Below, one piece after another: positions 23,901 to 30,236 of a DNA stretch of 44,039 nucleotides (position 1 is its first letter; each line of letters starts with the position of its first letter). The position numbers and the translations under genes are program-made. The notes beneath the pieces were generated by a model. The model searched no databases and was not told the DNA's origin. It saw nothing but the letters and a program-made list of their open reading frames with translations. Location: positions 1 to 44,039 of the IMG/VR virus record IMGVR_UViG_3300017971_000421; one strand, written 5' to 3'. Source of the stretch: a virus.

Positions 23901-26900
23901 CAACTGATTCCTATTTTACTCTTGAAGGTAGGGACAAAGAATATTTTGTAAAAAACACTCAGTATCTTAAAGGAAAATCTAATGTTGTTAAAATAGGGTT
24001 TGAATTGCTTGATGAAAGTGTTGTATCACAAGAACCGGAACAGGGTAAATTATTTGAAATTCCGGTGGATACTTCGAAATTTGTAAATGTGTATGCTGGT
24101 GCAGGAGAAAATTTTGAATTATCTAATTTAGCTTGGAGACCGTTTAATTTAAGGGGGGGACAAACAATTGCTATGACCCATCTTGATGAATTACTAGACA
24201 AAATAAAAAAAATGTTTCCACATTTACAAAATAATCTGTTTATACAATCAATTGACGATGTACCTGAAGTATTAAACGAAATATTTAACATTCAATTTCC
24301 CGGTGAGAAAGCTAGAGGACACGATATATATGATATAAGGTTTACGTCGGTTGAACAATTTTTTCAGGCTATGAAATTTCAGTGGTCCACTATGTCAGAT
24401 CCTAAAAATAAGGAACTGTTAAGACAAATTATGACTACTAAGAAAACTGGTGAAATTAAGAAATTAGGTAGACAATTTACTTTAGAAGAGCAGGCTGATT
24501 GGAATGAGGTTGCTTTTGATCTCATGAAATTTGCTGTGTATGAATCATTTAATCAAAATATAGAAGCGAAAGATAAATTATTAGCTACGGGTAGTAAAAA
24601 AATAACACATGTACAGGATAAAACTAGATGGAAAGAGGATTTTCCCGAAATTTTAGAGGAGGTACGATTTAGGTTAGCCAGAGATTTGGGTCCATACAGT
24701 AAATTACCAATACCAATAGATTATGAACAACGTATAGGTGCTCCACAAAAGGAAACTAGCCGATTAAAAGAAATACTAGCATTACTTAATAAACAAGATC
24801 TTTCGCCAGAAGAGCGTCAAGGACTTGAAGAAGAATTGCATGATCTTTACTATAAAGATCCGACTGAACGTGTAACTATCGCTGAAAAAAGAGCAGCTAG
24901 AGAAACTAAAGAAAAACCTAGTAGAGGTGTAACCAAAGAATCCATTATTAAGTATCTTAGAGATACTGAAGCTATGAACACAAAAGAATTTAAGGGTTTC
25001 GATAATTGGATTAAAATTGGTCGGGATAGATCCGCATTACCAGCTAGTCGCAGGGTTATATTTAAACTTAATAAAAAATATGAAAAATATGGTAAATTAA
25101 TTACATTGATACCACGCAATGATTCATGGCTAATACAAATTAATCAAGATGTTATTGACAAGCTCAATGCACGTGAACAACGTGTCACAAAGGGTGAGCC
25201 TTTAACTAGAGCTGAATTTGAAGAGCAACGACAAATATTGCAAAAAACTTTTCCAGGTGTCAGAATTGTTGAGGATTTTACATTAGATATCCCCGGAAAA
25301 TTAATGTCAGGTGGAGAAGAAATTCATGTAAATCCAGTTTATTGGTTACGTGATACATTAGGTCACGAATTTGGTCATTTGCTTATTGACCTTATTGGTG
25401 GTGTTAACAATAGATTGGTAAGACAGGGATTGCGTTTCCTGGATGGGACTGATTTACAAAAAGATGTTTATAATAAGTATTCAGATCTTATAGAACGTGG
25501 AGAATTTGATAGAGTTCAAAAAGAAGTTCTTGCCCAAGCTGTTGGTTTAGAAGCAGCTAAAATTTTTAAAGAAGAATTTGAAATGGGTCGTTGGGAACGG
25601 TGGCTTGTACGGTTCTTCAGACGTATAAGACAATTGTTGGGTATTGAGTCTTCAGCTGTACGTAAATTAGCTAAAACTCTTGTTCGTGGTACACCAGTAA
25701 AAGCTGAGGATTTACATGGACAACCCTCTACTTATGAGCAAGAGCAACGTATTGATCCAAAGGAAGCGGAAGATGTCCTTAAGTTGGAAGAGGAGCCAGA
25801 AACTGATCTCAATAAAATACGTAAGAAAGCTATCGAAGCCTTAGAGAAAAAAATTGGTATTTACCAACAGAGAGGTAAGAAGGCTGCAGTTGAAGCCATT
25901 GAAAAAGGTCTCAATGAAGTACAAGAAGGGGATAATCCATATCGATCTATACGAAGGTTTATTGAAGTTGCTAGACGGCAAACGAATAGTGTTATACAAG
26001 ACATACATAGATTTGAATCAGAAGCTGGTCTAGGCATTGAAGAAGATCCGTTTAATGCTGATCGTTTGTCTAAGTGGAAAGATTATGTTGCTGCCTATGC
26101 CAATGTATTATATGATATTAGAAATGCATTAATTGAACTTAAAAATGCACCAATTGAAGTTGGGGATAAATTTAGGAAAGGCAGAGATATTCGCATGCAA
26201 GCTAGAATTGAAGAAATTGATGAGATTTTAGCAAATAAAACATTTATTGAGAGACTGTATGTGCGAAAAGGTGTTAACATAGTTTCTAAATTTTTAGCAC
26301 CATATTCTACTAGAATTGCTGGGGAATACAAAGAAGCGCTTGAAAGGCGGTGGAATAGACTTAGTAAAAAAGAGAAAGAAGAAACACCATTAGAAGAATA
26401 CCAAGCTAAATATCTTGCTGCAAATGATGAACAAATAAAACTTAAAACTGAAGAATCGATACGCAAAGAGTTGTTAAAAGCTGAATGGGATATTAATTTT
26501 TTGGGCCGGTGGTTAGACAACTTGCTTGATTCACCTGATCTTGTTGTTCAAGCAATGGTTAAAAAATTTAGTTTAACTGATGAACAATCTAGATATGAAT
26601 CAATAGGTGCACGTAACCGTATAGTTGCAGCTAAGAAAAAGCTTGAAAAATTTCTGGGTAGTATGGCGGATCAAACTAAGTTCTATGGTTTTATGCTAGA
26701 ACGCGATAAAAAAACTGGTTTGTTGACGCAACATTATGTAACACCTTATCTTAGTTCAATGTGGGACGAATATAACGATAAAGTTACTGAATGGACCAAT
26801 GACCCGGATATTAGTGATCTAGCTTTACGTGCTAAAAAAGAGAGCTGGATTAATGAAAATTATGGTCGTTCAAAAAAAGATAAAATTGCTTATAACAAAG

Positions 26901-29023
26901 CTCGTGCTGAATATTTACGGAAAATGAAAGAAGAAGGGCAGTTAACTGATGCTGAGTGGGCTGTAATTGATTCCTGGGAAGCCAATCGGAATTCTCGTTA
27001 TAGTTTTGTATTGCGTGAACATGTACGAGAAGAAACTGCCGAAAAATATTTTGAATTCTTAGATACTTCTAGATGGGAATACAGAACACCGGCAGAACGA
27101 TGGAGAAATCCACAATGGAAAAAATTGTTAGAAATAGCTGATATTGATCCACAATTAACAGAAACTGAACAACGTGAATTATTAAAACTTAATGAAAATA
27201 AAGATCCAAGAATTGAATTTTATAACTTAATTGTTGAATTATCTGAAGAAGCAGATAAGATGTTGCCATATAGATTTAGGCTCCGTGGAAAATTACCAGC
27301 TATTGCGGCGAAATTGGGTGAACGTGTGCTCCGCAAACAAAAACCCAGCACTATTGCTAGGGAAGAGACTAGGCTAGGATTAGTAAAAAGACCTGAAGAT
27401 ATTGAAAAGGGTCAACTTGATATTACTAATGAAGCTGGAGATCCTATAAACTTTGTACCTATTTTTTATACTTATGATATCGAACCACAAAATCAATCAT
27501 ATGATATAGCTACAATCTATCAGAGATATTGGTCTATGGCTCGGGATTACTCACTAAAGAGTGAAATTTTACCGGAAATGGAAATGGCTAAGTATTTCGT
27601 AGAAAATAGAGAAGTACTACGTCGAGATGAAAGAGGCAATATTATAAAAGATGGTCTTAGTAGAATTGGGGATCGAATGTTAACTAAAAAAGGAGTGCAA
27701 TCATTTGTATCACAACAATTAGGAGATTGGTTCAAGTCAATTATCTATGGTCAAAGAGTAAGAGATGAAGGAGTTTTACCATTGTTTGGTGCAAATGTTG
27801 ATATTGCTAAAGGCGCTGACCTACTTAACCGGTATACATCATTCAACTTGCTAGGTCTTAATATGGTACAGGGAGTAGCTAACGTATTGCTCGGTGAAAC
27901 AATGCAGTGGGCTGAAGCTTTTGGTGGCGAATACTATGGTGTAAAAGATTTTGTTAAAGCAGGAGTATATTATACAAAAAATCTCCCGGGTATATTAGGA
28001 GATATTGGCGAAAGAGTGCCAACTAATATTATTTCTCTAATAAACGAAGAATTCAATACATTAAATGAATATGAAAATGGCGAATATAGAAAAAATTCTA
28101 AGTTCCAACAATTGATGTCATCTAATACCCTCTTTTTTACTACTCACGCTGGTGAACATTTAATGCAAACTAGAGTTGTACTAGCTATGCTTAATCGCAT
28201 GCGAGCTAAAGATAAGAATGGTAAAGATATGGGTACTATGTTAGACAATTTAACTATTGGTAAAGACGGCAGACTCGATGTTAAAGAAGGTGTGGCTAAT
28301 TTTGGACGAGAAAAAAGAGCAAAATTTGGACTGCAAGCACGTAGAATCTTATCAGCAATGCATGGGGAATATTCGAGGAATGGTATGGCAGCTGTCCAAA
28401 GATATGCCTTGGGACGACTTGGTATAATGTTTAGGAAATTTGTTGTACCAGGGTTTAAACGCAGATATGCCAAGAAAAAGTATAATGAATTGCTTGAAGG
28501 TTGGACTGAAGGTAATTATAGAACTACGGGTAGATTTTTCAGGAATCTTATGAAAGATTTGCGCATATTTAGATTGGCCGCTTGGTCAGAAGAATGGACA
28601 GACCTTACTCGCATGGAAAAAGGTAACATAAGAAAAACCATGGCAGAAGTGGTATTCCTTGCAACTGTTATAATAATGTCAACTATATTTATTGGGAAAA
28701 TGGAAGGAGAGGACGATGATGAGGAATGGTTGTGGTCATTTATGGCTTATCAAGCTCTTAGATTACGTACCGAGTTGTTATTCTTTTCACCTAAATTAAA
28801 TGAAGCTCTTAGGATATTACGGTCACCAGCTGCTAGCATGTCCGTTGTAGAGAACATAATTAATTTAACTAGTCAAATGTTTGATCCATTTGAAAGGTAC
28901 GAAAGGGGAAATTGGAAAGGTAAACCTAAAATTACAAAAACTATGATAAATTTTGTACCTGGTGTTAGACAAGTGTATAGAATGAAATATGTAAATGACC
29001 AAATAAGCTGGTTCCGCAATTAA
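11990..29023 (+). CDS. Giant crAss-like virion RNA polymerase polyprotein with protease, ASCH and NADAR modules (5,677 aa)
   Basis: This single frame takes up 39% of the window. The N-terminal ~400 residues contain hydrophobic Gly/Ala helices, then coiled coil (~500-660) and Pro/Glu-rich acidic linkers (~660-715 and ~965-1050). An HEAFH zinc-protease motif lies at 1690-1694. The polymerase signature is DFDID at 3037-3041, preceded by GYRIPTQ (2996-3002), like the RxPT...DFDGD region of cellular RNAP and the motif of phage phi14:2 gp66. An ASCH-like domain (~3905-4005) contains ISGKKTQTTRQ and YKVGDVV. A NADAR-like domain (~4030-4235) contains FELSNLAWRPF, FTSVEQFFQAMKF and DKLLATGSKKITH. A second zincin motif, HEFGH, is at 4459-4463. 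The C-terminus is helical, with one likely membrane span (~5550-5572). In known relatives the enzyme is packaged and transcribes early genes after entry. Whether it is cleaved is unknown. Confidence 0.88.
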   Translation: MAQFDPLTGLTIEDEPQQSYEERLNQSLLGTNYFGVPSTVSGGDFITSKYDQDLYRFEDQYAQRAREQSKWAQLGNMLNQAIVGEIIGGTIEGVGYLLDFEQYGNLIEGTEQEFGNWFSDLGRGLKTWTQEVTPIYTDYKPGSFAPGNFSWWMSNAPSVASTLSLMIPSVGAVSGLSALAKGAGIAAKMGKAARWAGRGLTQAFMSRHMENIMEAAQTYEETEKLSIAAGKSAEEARQLAAIAASDSYNRNWVMIAQDIPQYLLLGRAFGKASSPATVEVGKRLGYDLLPIVGKKAAAIGWDMLGEFGEEAYQYVTAEESKYLVQRMLNPELDSSFGDRMREYIRDGELWTAGFFGALGAGAMQTAGRAINDAIAGTGHSASARRVAAINTFAPLVKYWNNQVREAEDRGDVEASADAKLGLVSSLAGQAVMIGGLGDAINFVETITKEGGPTQEDLDRFGLTEEDAKTMRDNFPDVARHLQEIGSLYDTNIKKFDSDIAAVLSSGEFIRKQLDNRRSDLESQIEQQKGEIVNYNRVSNIKRQLLENEARIRSRKKFIKSSEERLKKDPNLKDNEKGQADIENQIRVAQLELDDFDKLKKELDEHYTAEEKAKDAKYPIKGAELDKLIDLEGRLGNTEFAIRSYERQMDMLERGQKARRARIKEEPEPPVVPKPPTTEEEIPTAEVETTEDKAQETKKRQKDRKTEIKETTAAEDKVPDKRFVNINSRDLQVSDLTTAGPTQFIGFLRGEPGIFYSEEGQLKFKDNKTNTETIVDEETSTKTLRAHGAELAKYSLFNVGINAKGENIVITIGSQDFTIPIVEPYSAIKERNNLAESVTLKRADGKSVTFTAVPLVEELSSTLVLFDVAKNAVIRKYFQIDENKGARAKDPKTQKEYQVYRREDRWVVVDIETNKTLPADDDITKRVMSAVNADLLSLIEFGLQHVADISNKEELRNEIRKLVDNITPATPEQTNRSTDVSKVSDSKGVPEETTEQTAESVERGKQVEDKAIDEFAEERSKEEVAAEMAEEETAEEPQTIQGRSTVVEPLGPSESIQRDGQYYDTTEDQRHVSDSKNIVFGLPDSFVARWSPKFQEDLNKVLSNPETDIDNFSAEVEIGVFNETNKTFTVEAVKDNLSDEEIAKLDMRITLRDAENKVVSNDIYVPIAGDRIADDQERAHLLEHRKQIVSNALKNQPNIFKVRRTAGEPHNTGTNQNILKFLTSVGKELTDVDFAYGDSNRIPRSLHGLEDNLSHRSPLQLGPGDIAMLHNATPSGDYVASKLNPAKLGREYAQVLWKAFQTAAKKKSVKARYEGKEVTGGLTCHQVINTLTFVGPATKKSVENGATYLANKVVAYDYNKGNPFVEYSFDTRDGSTKKVYINKATDSEINDFINYIANNKNFSVDFSSLENIVEIPFTILGKKFEKGQTVLHEYLKNDWLQTDLGTFSGNSAYKSPLLIVDIGQRVEKPIVEPERAEKEPVFYQDDIVGKTVEYKGNEWKVISANPIFEEYDAEKEYLSAAESGEQDMAGAEAAFMDPEELERLEEERAKREEEKKAEKADFQVVLERYIEVKGTKKREEIAIDNSAGNKAAFNAAKIIGEEPGEEPGESFEDIFDDGIPLRHRSIVKNVQEKIDLTEELGWLREKLGNVSVLQFNEVVRMAIEKGKDIFGAFYNGSIVLLSDSAKGTVYHEAFHKVFGDFLTAKQQQRVLKEVRTRYSDELAAQYGDKELTDRRVEDFLAERFSEFVASDGEIKPAGPQARNWFQKLLDFIKAIVQFNRSEIDKLFDAIQRGDFRNRAETFTSEEQKTIVQNLAYLLLTTNNVDKFDNIKELDYGLVREHLKNRLEKFHKYAAKEENVKENPDKVIKATKLIDVYERILMEFDQFIGMTDDYLGTFNITRKDGDLVYKKREQDFVGDNEDESIDNEFERFEKAPYEVSAKDNALTEIKLLLATLPHGEITKTGAHKGLLDPLTGMRKFVDFNTMWADIIRLVHDAPTIEEMISRLEEKAVTSLPYHVLLNGLEKTNRLGLKTGPDSLRIKFFVTMRKHYNDFIDFRYTTNQRGDVVNAAARSSFVRTEASKYLNIWSQEMLTNSQLFNKTTTAPNKDFAFRLLDKYKQLLRDVRKEYHGKLPNKDTYEDLKWRIIGLYNNIGIPLDSETLDGYFENMRGSSQQKLHDFVVKKGHMIGIFGVDSLISKLAKGQQVARGQDILPPEKYLSNESNVRGLARAYANARPSVSESAVLGPGGNIHFTYSMPSPITDFISKLKSSPKFVDQLSSVLFNQNSQYLKQVREGAELGVHTFSVFTEENVGDTGRGYLEITDLEDFIFKLSFVMDDVIPLPTLADRKSFYAWTGLKKINFIGKTTIEKNKLRIPQEIIDIFEGYKRDEINTSREARRAVDEAIETEDYSKLVEGYHYKVGKNGLPIYKQNGQYTGTATNKFRHFDRGTSITQLIQNAIDDTFEYAKELGVISETNGIVLNRHLPKRLIDSVKEEFKTDDDQIAIRALIAEFTVNTMMSTIEAEKLLVGDAAFYKIDEKKGTVHDDRVKRIGVVAAAGDKVASNISNPQDPSLRRNKYTTVTFNTQNYVSKFYDELVEKHTARYKELGFEDSVASAMAKTKLAGYKEVDQTDAQVYISPEMYRQISMRLGEWSDEKQEAFELLESDKELTTEEEIRTLNVVMQPLKLVYFNLHFENGLAIPVYDKMSLATVFKKVAKGTQLEPMYNRMTDKKRPLDMVKFDSAVKAGNRQQINYFKRTQEGEDVVDESALHNSIVYEQFFDGLYRQVVTDPHEIKRQLLGTQMKKVSISNIVLGGEYVLGGKKVKGSDVVDAANKALRNLSNRGKRKLLERLGVNEDDPQIRDPENLVTMLRREAKLAGMPDNIVDALYVDENGELYVEFDALPDRMWIENRLMSIISKNTVDVKTAGGGFIQMSNFGLKKVNALKTSELKFYNDEGKMEIMVSVGLFRDVIPGYKEGKVTFEQARKWLKENLDGIGYRIPTQGLNSVIPFTVKEFLPENVGDTVVLPAEFTRLTGSDFDIDKLFIARYNYRITLNNEIQRIKFIDVDTSSKEGLTELYHERYDRTKNLLEKMDRVIIEAERDFEEDLERKGGDPEVVSLITAMMGEMPEYFSDAELDEILQEYNGRFTLKLYNEIKERVEKIPTLEEFIKENHGKDIYDLNNRLAVENRLLDAFTAVTTSPLHLIDNTTPLGVHTGTLKDISEVVKKAEGKDIKLRALMGTTPRFQSETKSRFTDSMGGIGPFALNNVHHSLGQIVKLGLKSANVLPGLIHYDEENSVIDLSQVRDVDKRVAILSWLSAFIDAHVDAAKDPYITDLNIGPATYNVANLLLRAGAGAEFVGYLLSQPIIKEYAKLRSRYDGNIGGNPNANINKIVRKKYWANTSKSAVENVDVKSLLTPSGLMKLLSAPKNSDWYAKQIALSRFFTELNSLSFSLNEAVQASQIDTKRYGSNIVQVRAFMNRFNRVIESDLVYNFDKLINESFLGTLLENSVDLAQDMLRNLTISSTDKFDDMMNSLLLQTGKKYSSDDKLINRYANILHATIISEYFTSPKGMGLTADIVKRMFFGKKSLARWIHAIQRGKTFPHLQNNLFIQSLTPVLSDKKEIPDTLQMLSFGKLDRWSKNSLSNAWLDLFNDNSKDSEKIRRLAMNLMAYSFIISGRRFGLNAFHQFLPIDAAKQIPQHIDEAISFSDGVKQIKEELQEGERDIDILRELYLNNWPDDSLVPSVSPVATKIAVEPKTNKSLNYPYLFTVAGNSSWYGTNHKGQPLYQPFVKIRNNKYGWLIGEYIGYRVDNEDNVLPVYKVVNKKGYFTRNIKVYEYNLDTSFETENNLPRLLSEAKEPEVIKLKGYENFQHVPKEDRIANYYNPVQVSEKRLEQPVSISVKKKMTMTFAGQFDNVISGKKTQTTRQNRNNYKVGDVVTIVSDDNRSVRARVTYVEPVNIEQIHALPATDSYFTLEGRDKEYFVKNTQYLKGKSNVVKIGFELLDESVVSQEPEQGKLFEIPVDTSKFVNVYAGAGENFELSNLAWRPFNLRGGQTIAMTHLDELLDKIKKMFPHLQNNLFIQSIDDVPEVLNEIFNIQFPGEKARGHDIYDIRFTSVEQFFQAMKFQWSTMSDPKNKELLRQIMTTKKTGEIKKLGRQFTLEEQADWNEVAFDLMKFAVYESFNQNIEAKDKLLATGSKKITHVQDKTRWKEDFPEILEEVRFRLARDLGPYSKLPIPIDYEQRIGAPQKETSRLKEILALLNKQDLSPEERQGLEEELHDLYYKDPTERVTIAEKRAARETKEKPSRGVTKESIIKYLRDTEAMNTKEFKGFDNWIKIGRDRSALPASRRVIFKLNKKYEKYGKLITLIPRNDSWLIQINQDVIDKLNAREQRVTKGEPLTRAEFEEQRQILQKTFPGVRIVEDFTLDIPGKLMSGGEEIHVNPVYWLRDTLGHEFGHLLIDLIGGVNNRLVRQGLRFLDGTDLQKDVYNKYSDLIERGEFDRVQKEVLAQAVGLEAAKIFKEEFEMGRWERWLVRFFRRIRQLLGIESSAVRKLAKTLVRGTPVKAEDLHGQPSTYEQEQRIDPKEAEDVLKLEEEPETDLNKIRKKAIEALEKKIGIYQQRGKKAAVEAIEKGLNEVQEGDNPYRSIRRFIEVARRQTNSVIQDIHRFESEAGLGIEEDPFNADRLSKWKDYVAAYANVLYDIRNALIELKNAPIEVGDKFRKGRDIRMQARIEEIDEILANKTFIERLYVRKGVNIVSKFLAPYSTRIAGEYKEALERRWNRLSKKEKEETPLEEYQAKYLAANDEQIKLKTEESIRKELLKAEWDINFLGRWLDNLLDSPDLVVQAMVKKFSLTDEQSRYESIGARNRIVAAKKKLEKFLGSMADQTKFYGFMLERDKKTGLLTQHYVTPYLSSMWDEYNDKVTEWTNDPDISDLALRAKKESWINENYGRSKKDKIAYNKARAEYLRKMKEEGQLTDAEWAVIDSWEANRNSRYSFVLREHVREETAEKYFEFLDTSRWEYRTPAERWRNPQWKKLLEIADIDPQLTETEQRELLKLNENKDPRIEFYNLIVELSEEADKMLPYRFRLRGKLPAIAAKLGERVLRKQKPSTIAREETRLGLVKRPEDIEKGQLDITNEAGDPINFVPIFYTYDIEPQNQSYDIATIYQRYWSMARDYSLKSEILPEMEMAKYFVENREVLRRDERGNIIKDGLSRIGDRMLTKKGVQSFVSQQLGDWFKSIIYGQRVRDEGVLPLFGANVDIAKGADLLNRYTSFNLLGLNMVQGVANVLLGETMQWAEAFGGEYYGVKDFVKAGVYYTKNLPGILGDIGERVPTNIISLINEEFNTLNEYENGEYRKNSKFQQLMSSNTLFFTTHAGEHLMQTRVVLAMLNRMRAKDKNGKDMGTMLDNLTIGKDGRLDVKEGVANFGREKRAKFGLQARRILSAMHGEYSRNGMAAVQRYALGRLGIMFRKFVVPGFKRRYAKKKYNELLEGWTEGNYRTTGRFFRNLMKDLRIFRLAAWSEEWTDLTRMEKGNIRKTMAEVVFLATVIIMSTIFIGKMEGEDDDEEWLWSFMAYQALRLRTELLFFSPKLNEALRILRSPAASMSVVENIINLTSQMFDPFERYERGNWKGKPKITKTMINFVPGVRQVYRMKYVNDQISWFRN
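22795..22831 (+). repeat. 37-nt direct repeat, copy 1 (RNAP C-terminal region)
   Basis: Identical base for base to 24214-24250, in the same frame, encoding FPHLQNNLFIQS. The copies start 1,419 nt (473 codons) apart. This copy lies in a context that looks native to the RNAP (RGKTFPHLQNNLFIQSLTPV). Confidence 0.95.
24214..24250 (+). repeat. 37-nt direct repeat, copy 2 (inside the NADAR-like domain)
   Basis: Second exact copy of 22795-22831. It sits in a ~60-residue insertion between the LSNLAWRPFNL and FTSVEQFF elements of the NADAR-like fold, so it is likely the derived copy. Confidence 0.95.
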
Positions 29024-29046
29024 ATAACTTATTAAATAGATGAGTC

Positions 29047-30165
29047 ATGAAAATCTTTAATCTTTTAAAACCAATATTAATAGTATCTATTTCAGCTTTT
29101 ATTTCATTTGCTATTATATGTGGTCATTGGTTACAGCAACATTTAAGCGAGCCAAGACAAAAATATGCCGTTTTAATTTCTTGCGGCAATACAATGAAAG
29201 ACGACAGAATTGTACATTCTGAATATTGGTATGATCTTATAATGTCATATAAAAGTCTGATTGACCAAGGTTATACCCATAAAAACATATTTGTATTTTA
29301 TGGTGATGGTCCTAATTCTGACTTTAACTCTAAATATAAACATTATAATATCAAGCATCTGTTTCCCAATATGAACACTATAATTGATTACGATAATCAA
29401 TGGGAAACAATACAAGATGGCTTAAAAGATATAGATTTTTACACAACAAGAAAAGATAAAATACTACTGTATTGGATTGTAGGTCATGGAGGTATTCCTT
29501 ATTGGGACGGTTCTCCCAGTCAATATAGGGTATCTTTTGAAGATTGGTCGATAACACAAGATTCATCTTATCAAAGGAAATGGCGTAGTTATCCAAAAGA
29601 TACAATTAACATGGTTATCAATTTGATTGATGATTATAAACAAAGGGAAATATATTGGATGACCTGTCACTCTGGTTGTATGGTTGAAGGTAATCATATC
29701 CCATCAAATTTACGTACTACTATTATTACATCATCTCATTGGAAGCAATCGTCATTTTCTTCTTGCCCTACCGGATATGATTATTGGTCTAATAGTTGTT
29801 TAGATTATATATCTGGTGAATTTAATTGGACTATATATGGTGTGTTCAATAGAACATATTTTGATGGAACTGCATATAGACCCTACAATTTGAAGTTAGA
29901 GTACCCGATTAATCCATCAAAACTTTATTATGAGTTAAAGAATTCTGATTATATGTCTTCTCGTGTACAAATTGGGGGCAAATCACCGTTTGCAGTTTAT
30001 TGTTCTGTTAAAGACTGGAAGATAGAAAAAATAGATAACGTAAAATCAAAAGTTCAAAAAACTAAACTAAAGATTAAACGGTTTTTCCAAAACATTAAAA
30101 ACTTTTTTACCCGTGTGACAGACGAGATGTTTTATAAATTAGGCTACGAGCGTATTTCAGACTAG
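29047..30165 (+). CDS. Membrane-anchored caspase/legumain-like (clan CD, C13-type) cysteine protease
   Basis: 372 residues. Residues ~7-27 form a hydrophobic N-terminal anchor (LLKPILIVSISAFISFAIIC). The fold follows the clan CD pattern: a first strand KYAVLISCG with a following helix, then NIFVFYGDG. Next is strand plus catalytic His KILLYWIVGHGG (H147), then strand plus catalytic Cys REIYWMTCHSG (C207). Legumains have the equivalent DHG and EACESG elements. The C-terminal ~60 residues are very basic. It follows the giant vRNAP gene by 23 nt and is the last plus-strand gene before the terminator, so it is a late gene. Possible roles are processing of the polyprotein or other virion proteins, or attack on host envelope proteins. 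The protease class is well supported; the substrate is unknown. TAG stop. Confidence 0.75.
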   Translation: MKIFNLLKPILIVSISAFISFAIICGHWLQQHLSEPRQKYAVLISCGNTMKDDRIVHSEYWYDLIMSYKSLIDQGYTHKNIFVFYGDGPNSDFNSKYKHYNIKHLFPNMNTIIDYDNQWETIQDGLKDIDFYTTRKDKILLYWIVGHGGIPYWDGSPSQYRVSFEDWSITQDSSYQRKWRSYPKDTINMVINLIDDYKQREIYWMTCHSGCMVEGNHIPSNLRTTIITSSHWKQSSFSSCPTGYDYWSNSCLDYISGEFNWTIYGVFNRTYFDGTAYRPYNLKLEYPINPSKLYYELKNSDYMSSRVQIGGKSPFAVYCSVKDWKIEKIDNVKSKVQKTKLKIKRFFQNIKNFFTRVTDEMFYKLGYERISD

Positions 30166-30187
30166 TATAAGGGTAACAAACAAGGGT

Positions 30188-30198
30188 TCCTATAAAGC
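30188..30198 (+). repeat. 11-nt direct repeat, copy 1
   Basis: TCCTATAAAGC, repeated exactly at 30346-30356 in the same 268-bp intergenic region. This copy ends 2 nt before the plus-strand terminator hairpin. Confidence 0.7.
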
Positions 30199-30200
30199 AA

Positions 30201-30236
30201 AAAGGGGGTGGAAGCAATTTCACCCCTTATTTTTTT
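30201..30236 (+). terminator. Intrinsic terminator ending the virion gene block
   Basis: Stem AAGGGG(G)TG pairs with CACCCCTT (30221-30228) around a ~10-nt loop, with one bulged G, and is followed by a run of seven T (30230-30236). It lies 35 nt after the TAG of the protease gene. On the opposite strand the hairpin is followed by TTTTT, so it may act in both directions. Confidence 0.8.

Noticed and set aside
26095-26520. 141-codon minus-strand frame opposite the giant gene
   Set aside because: Ser/Leu-rich antisense shadow with no independent start signal or neighbours on that strand.
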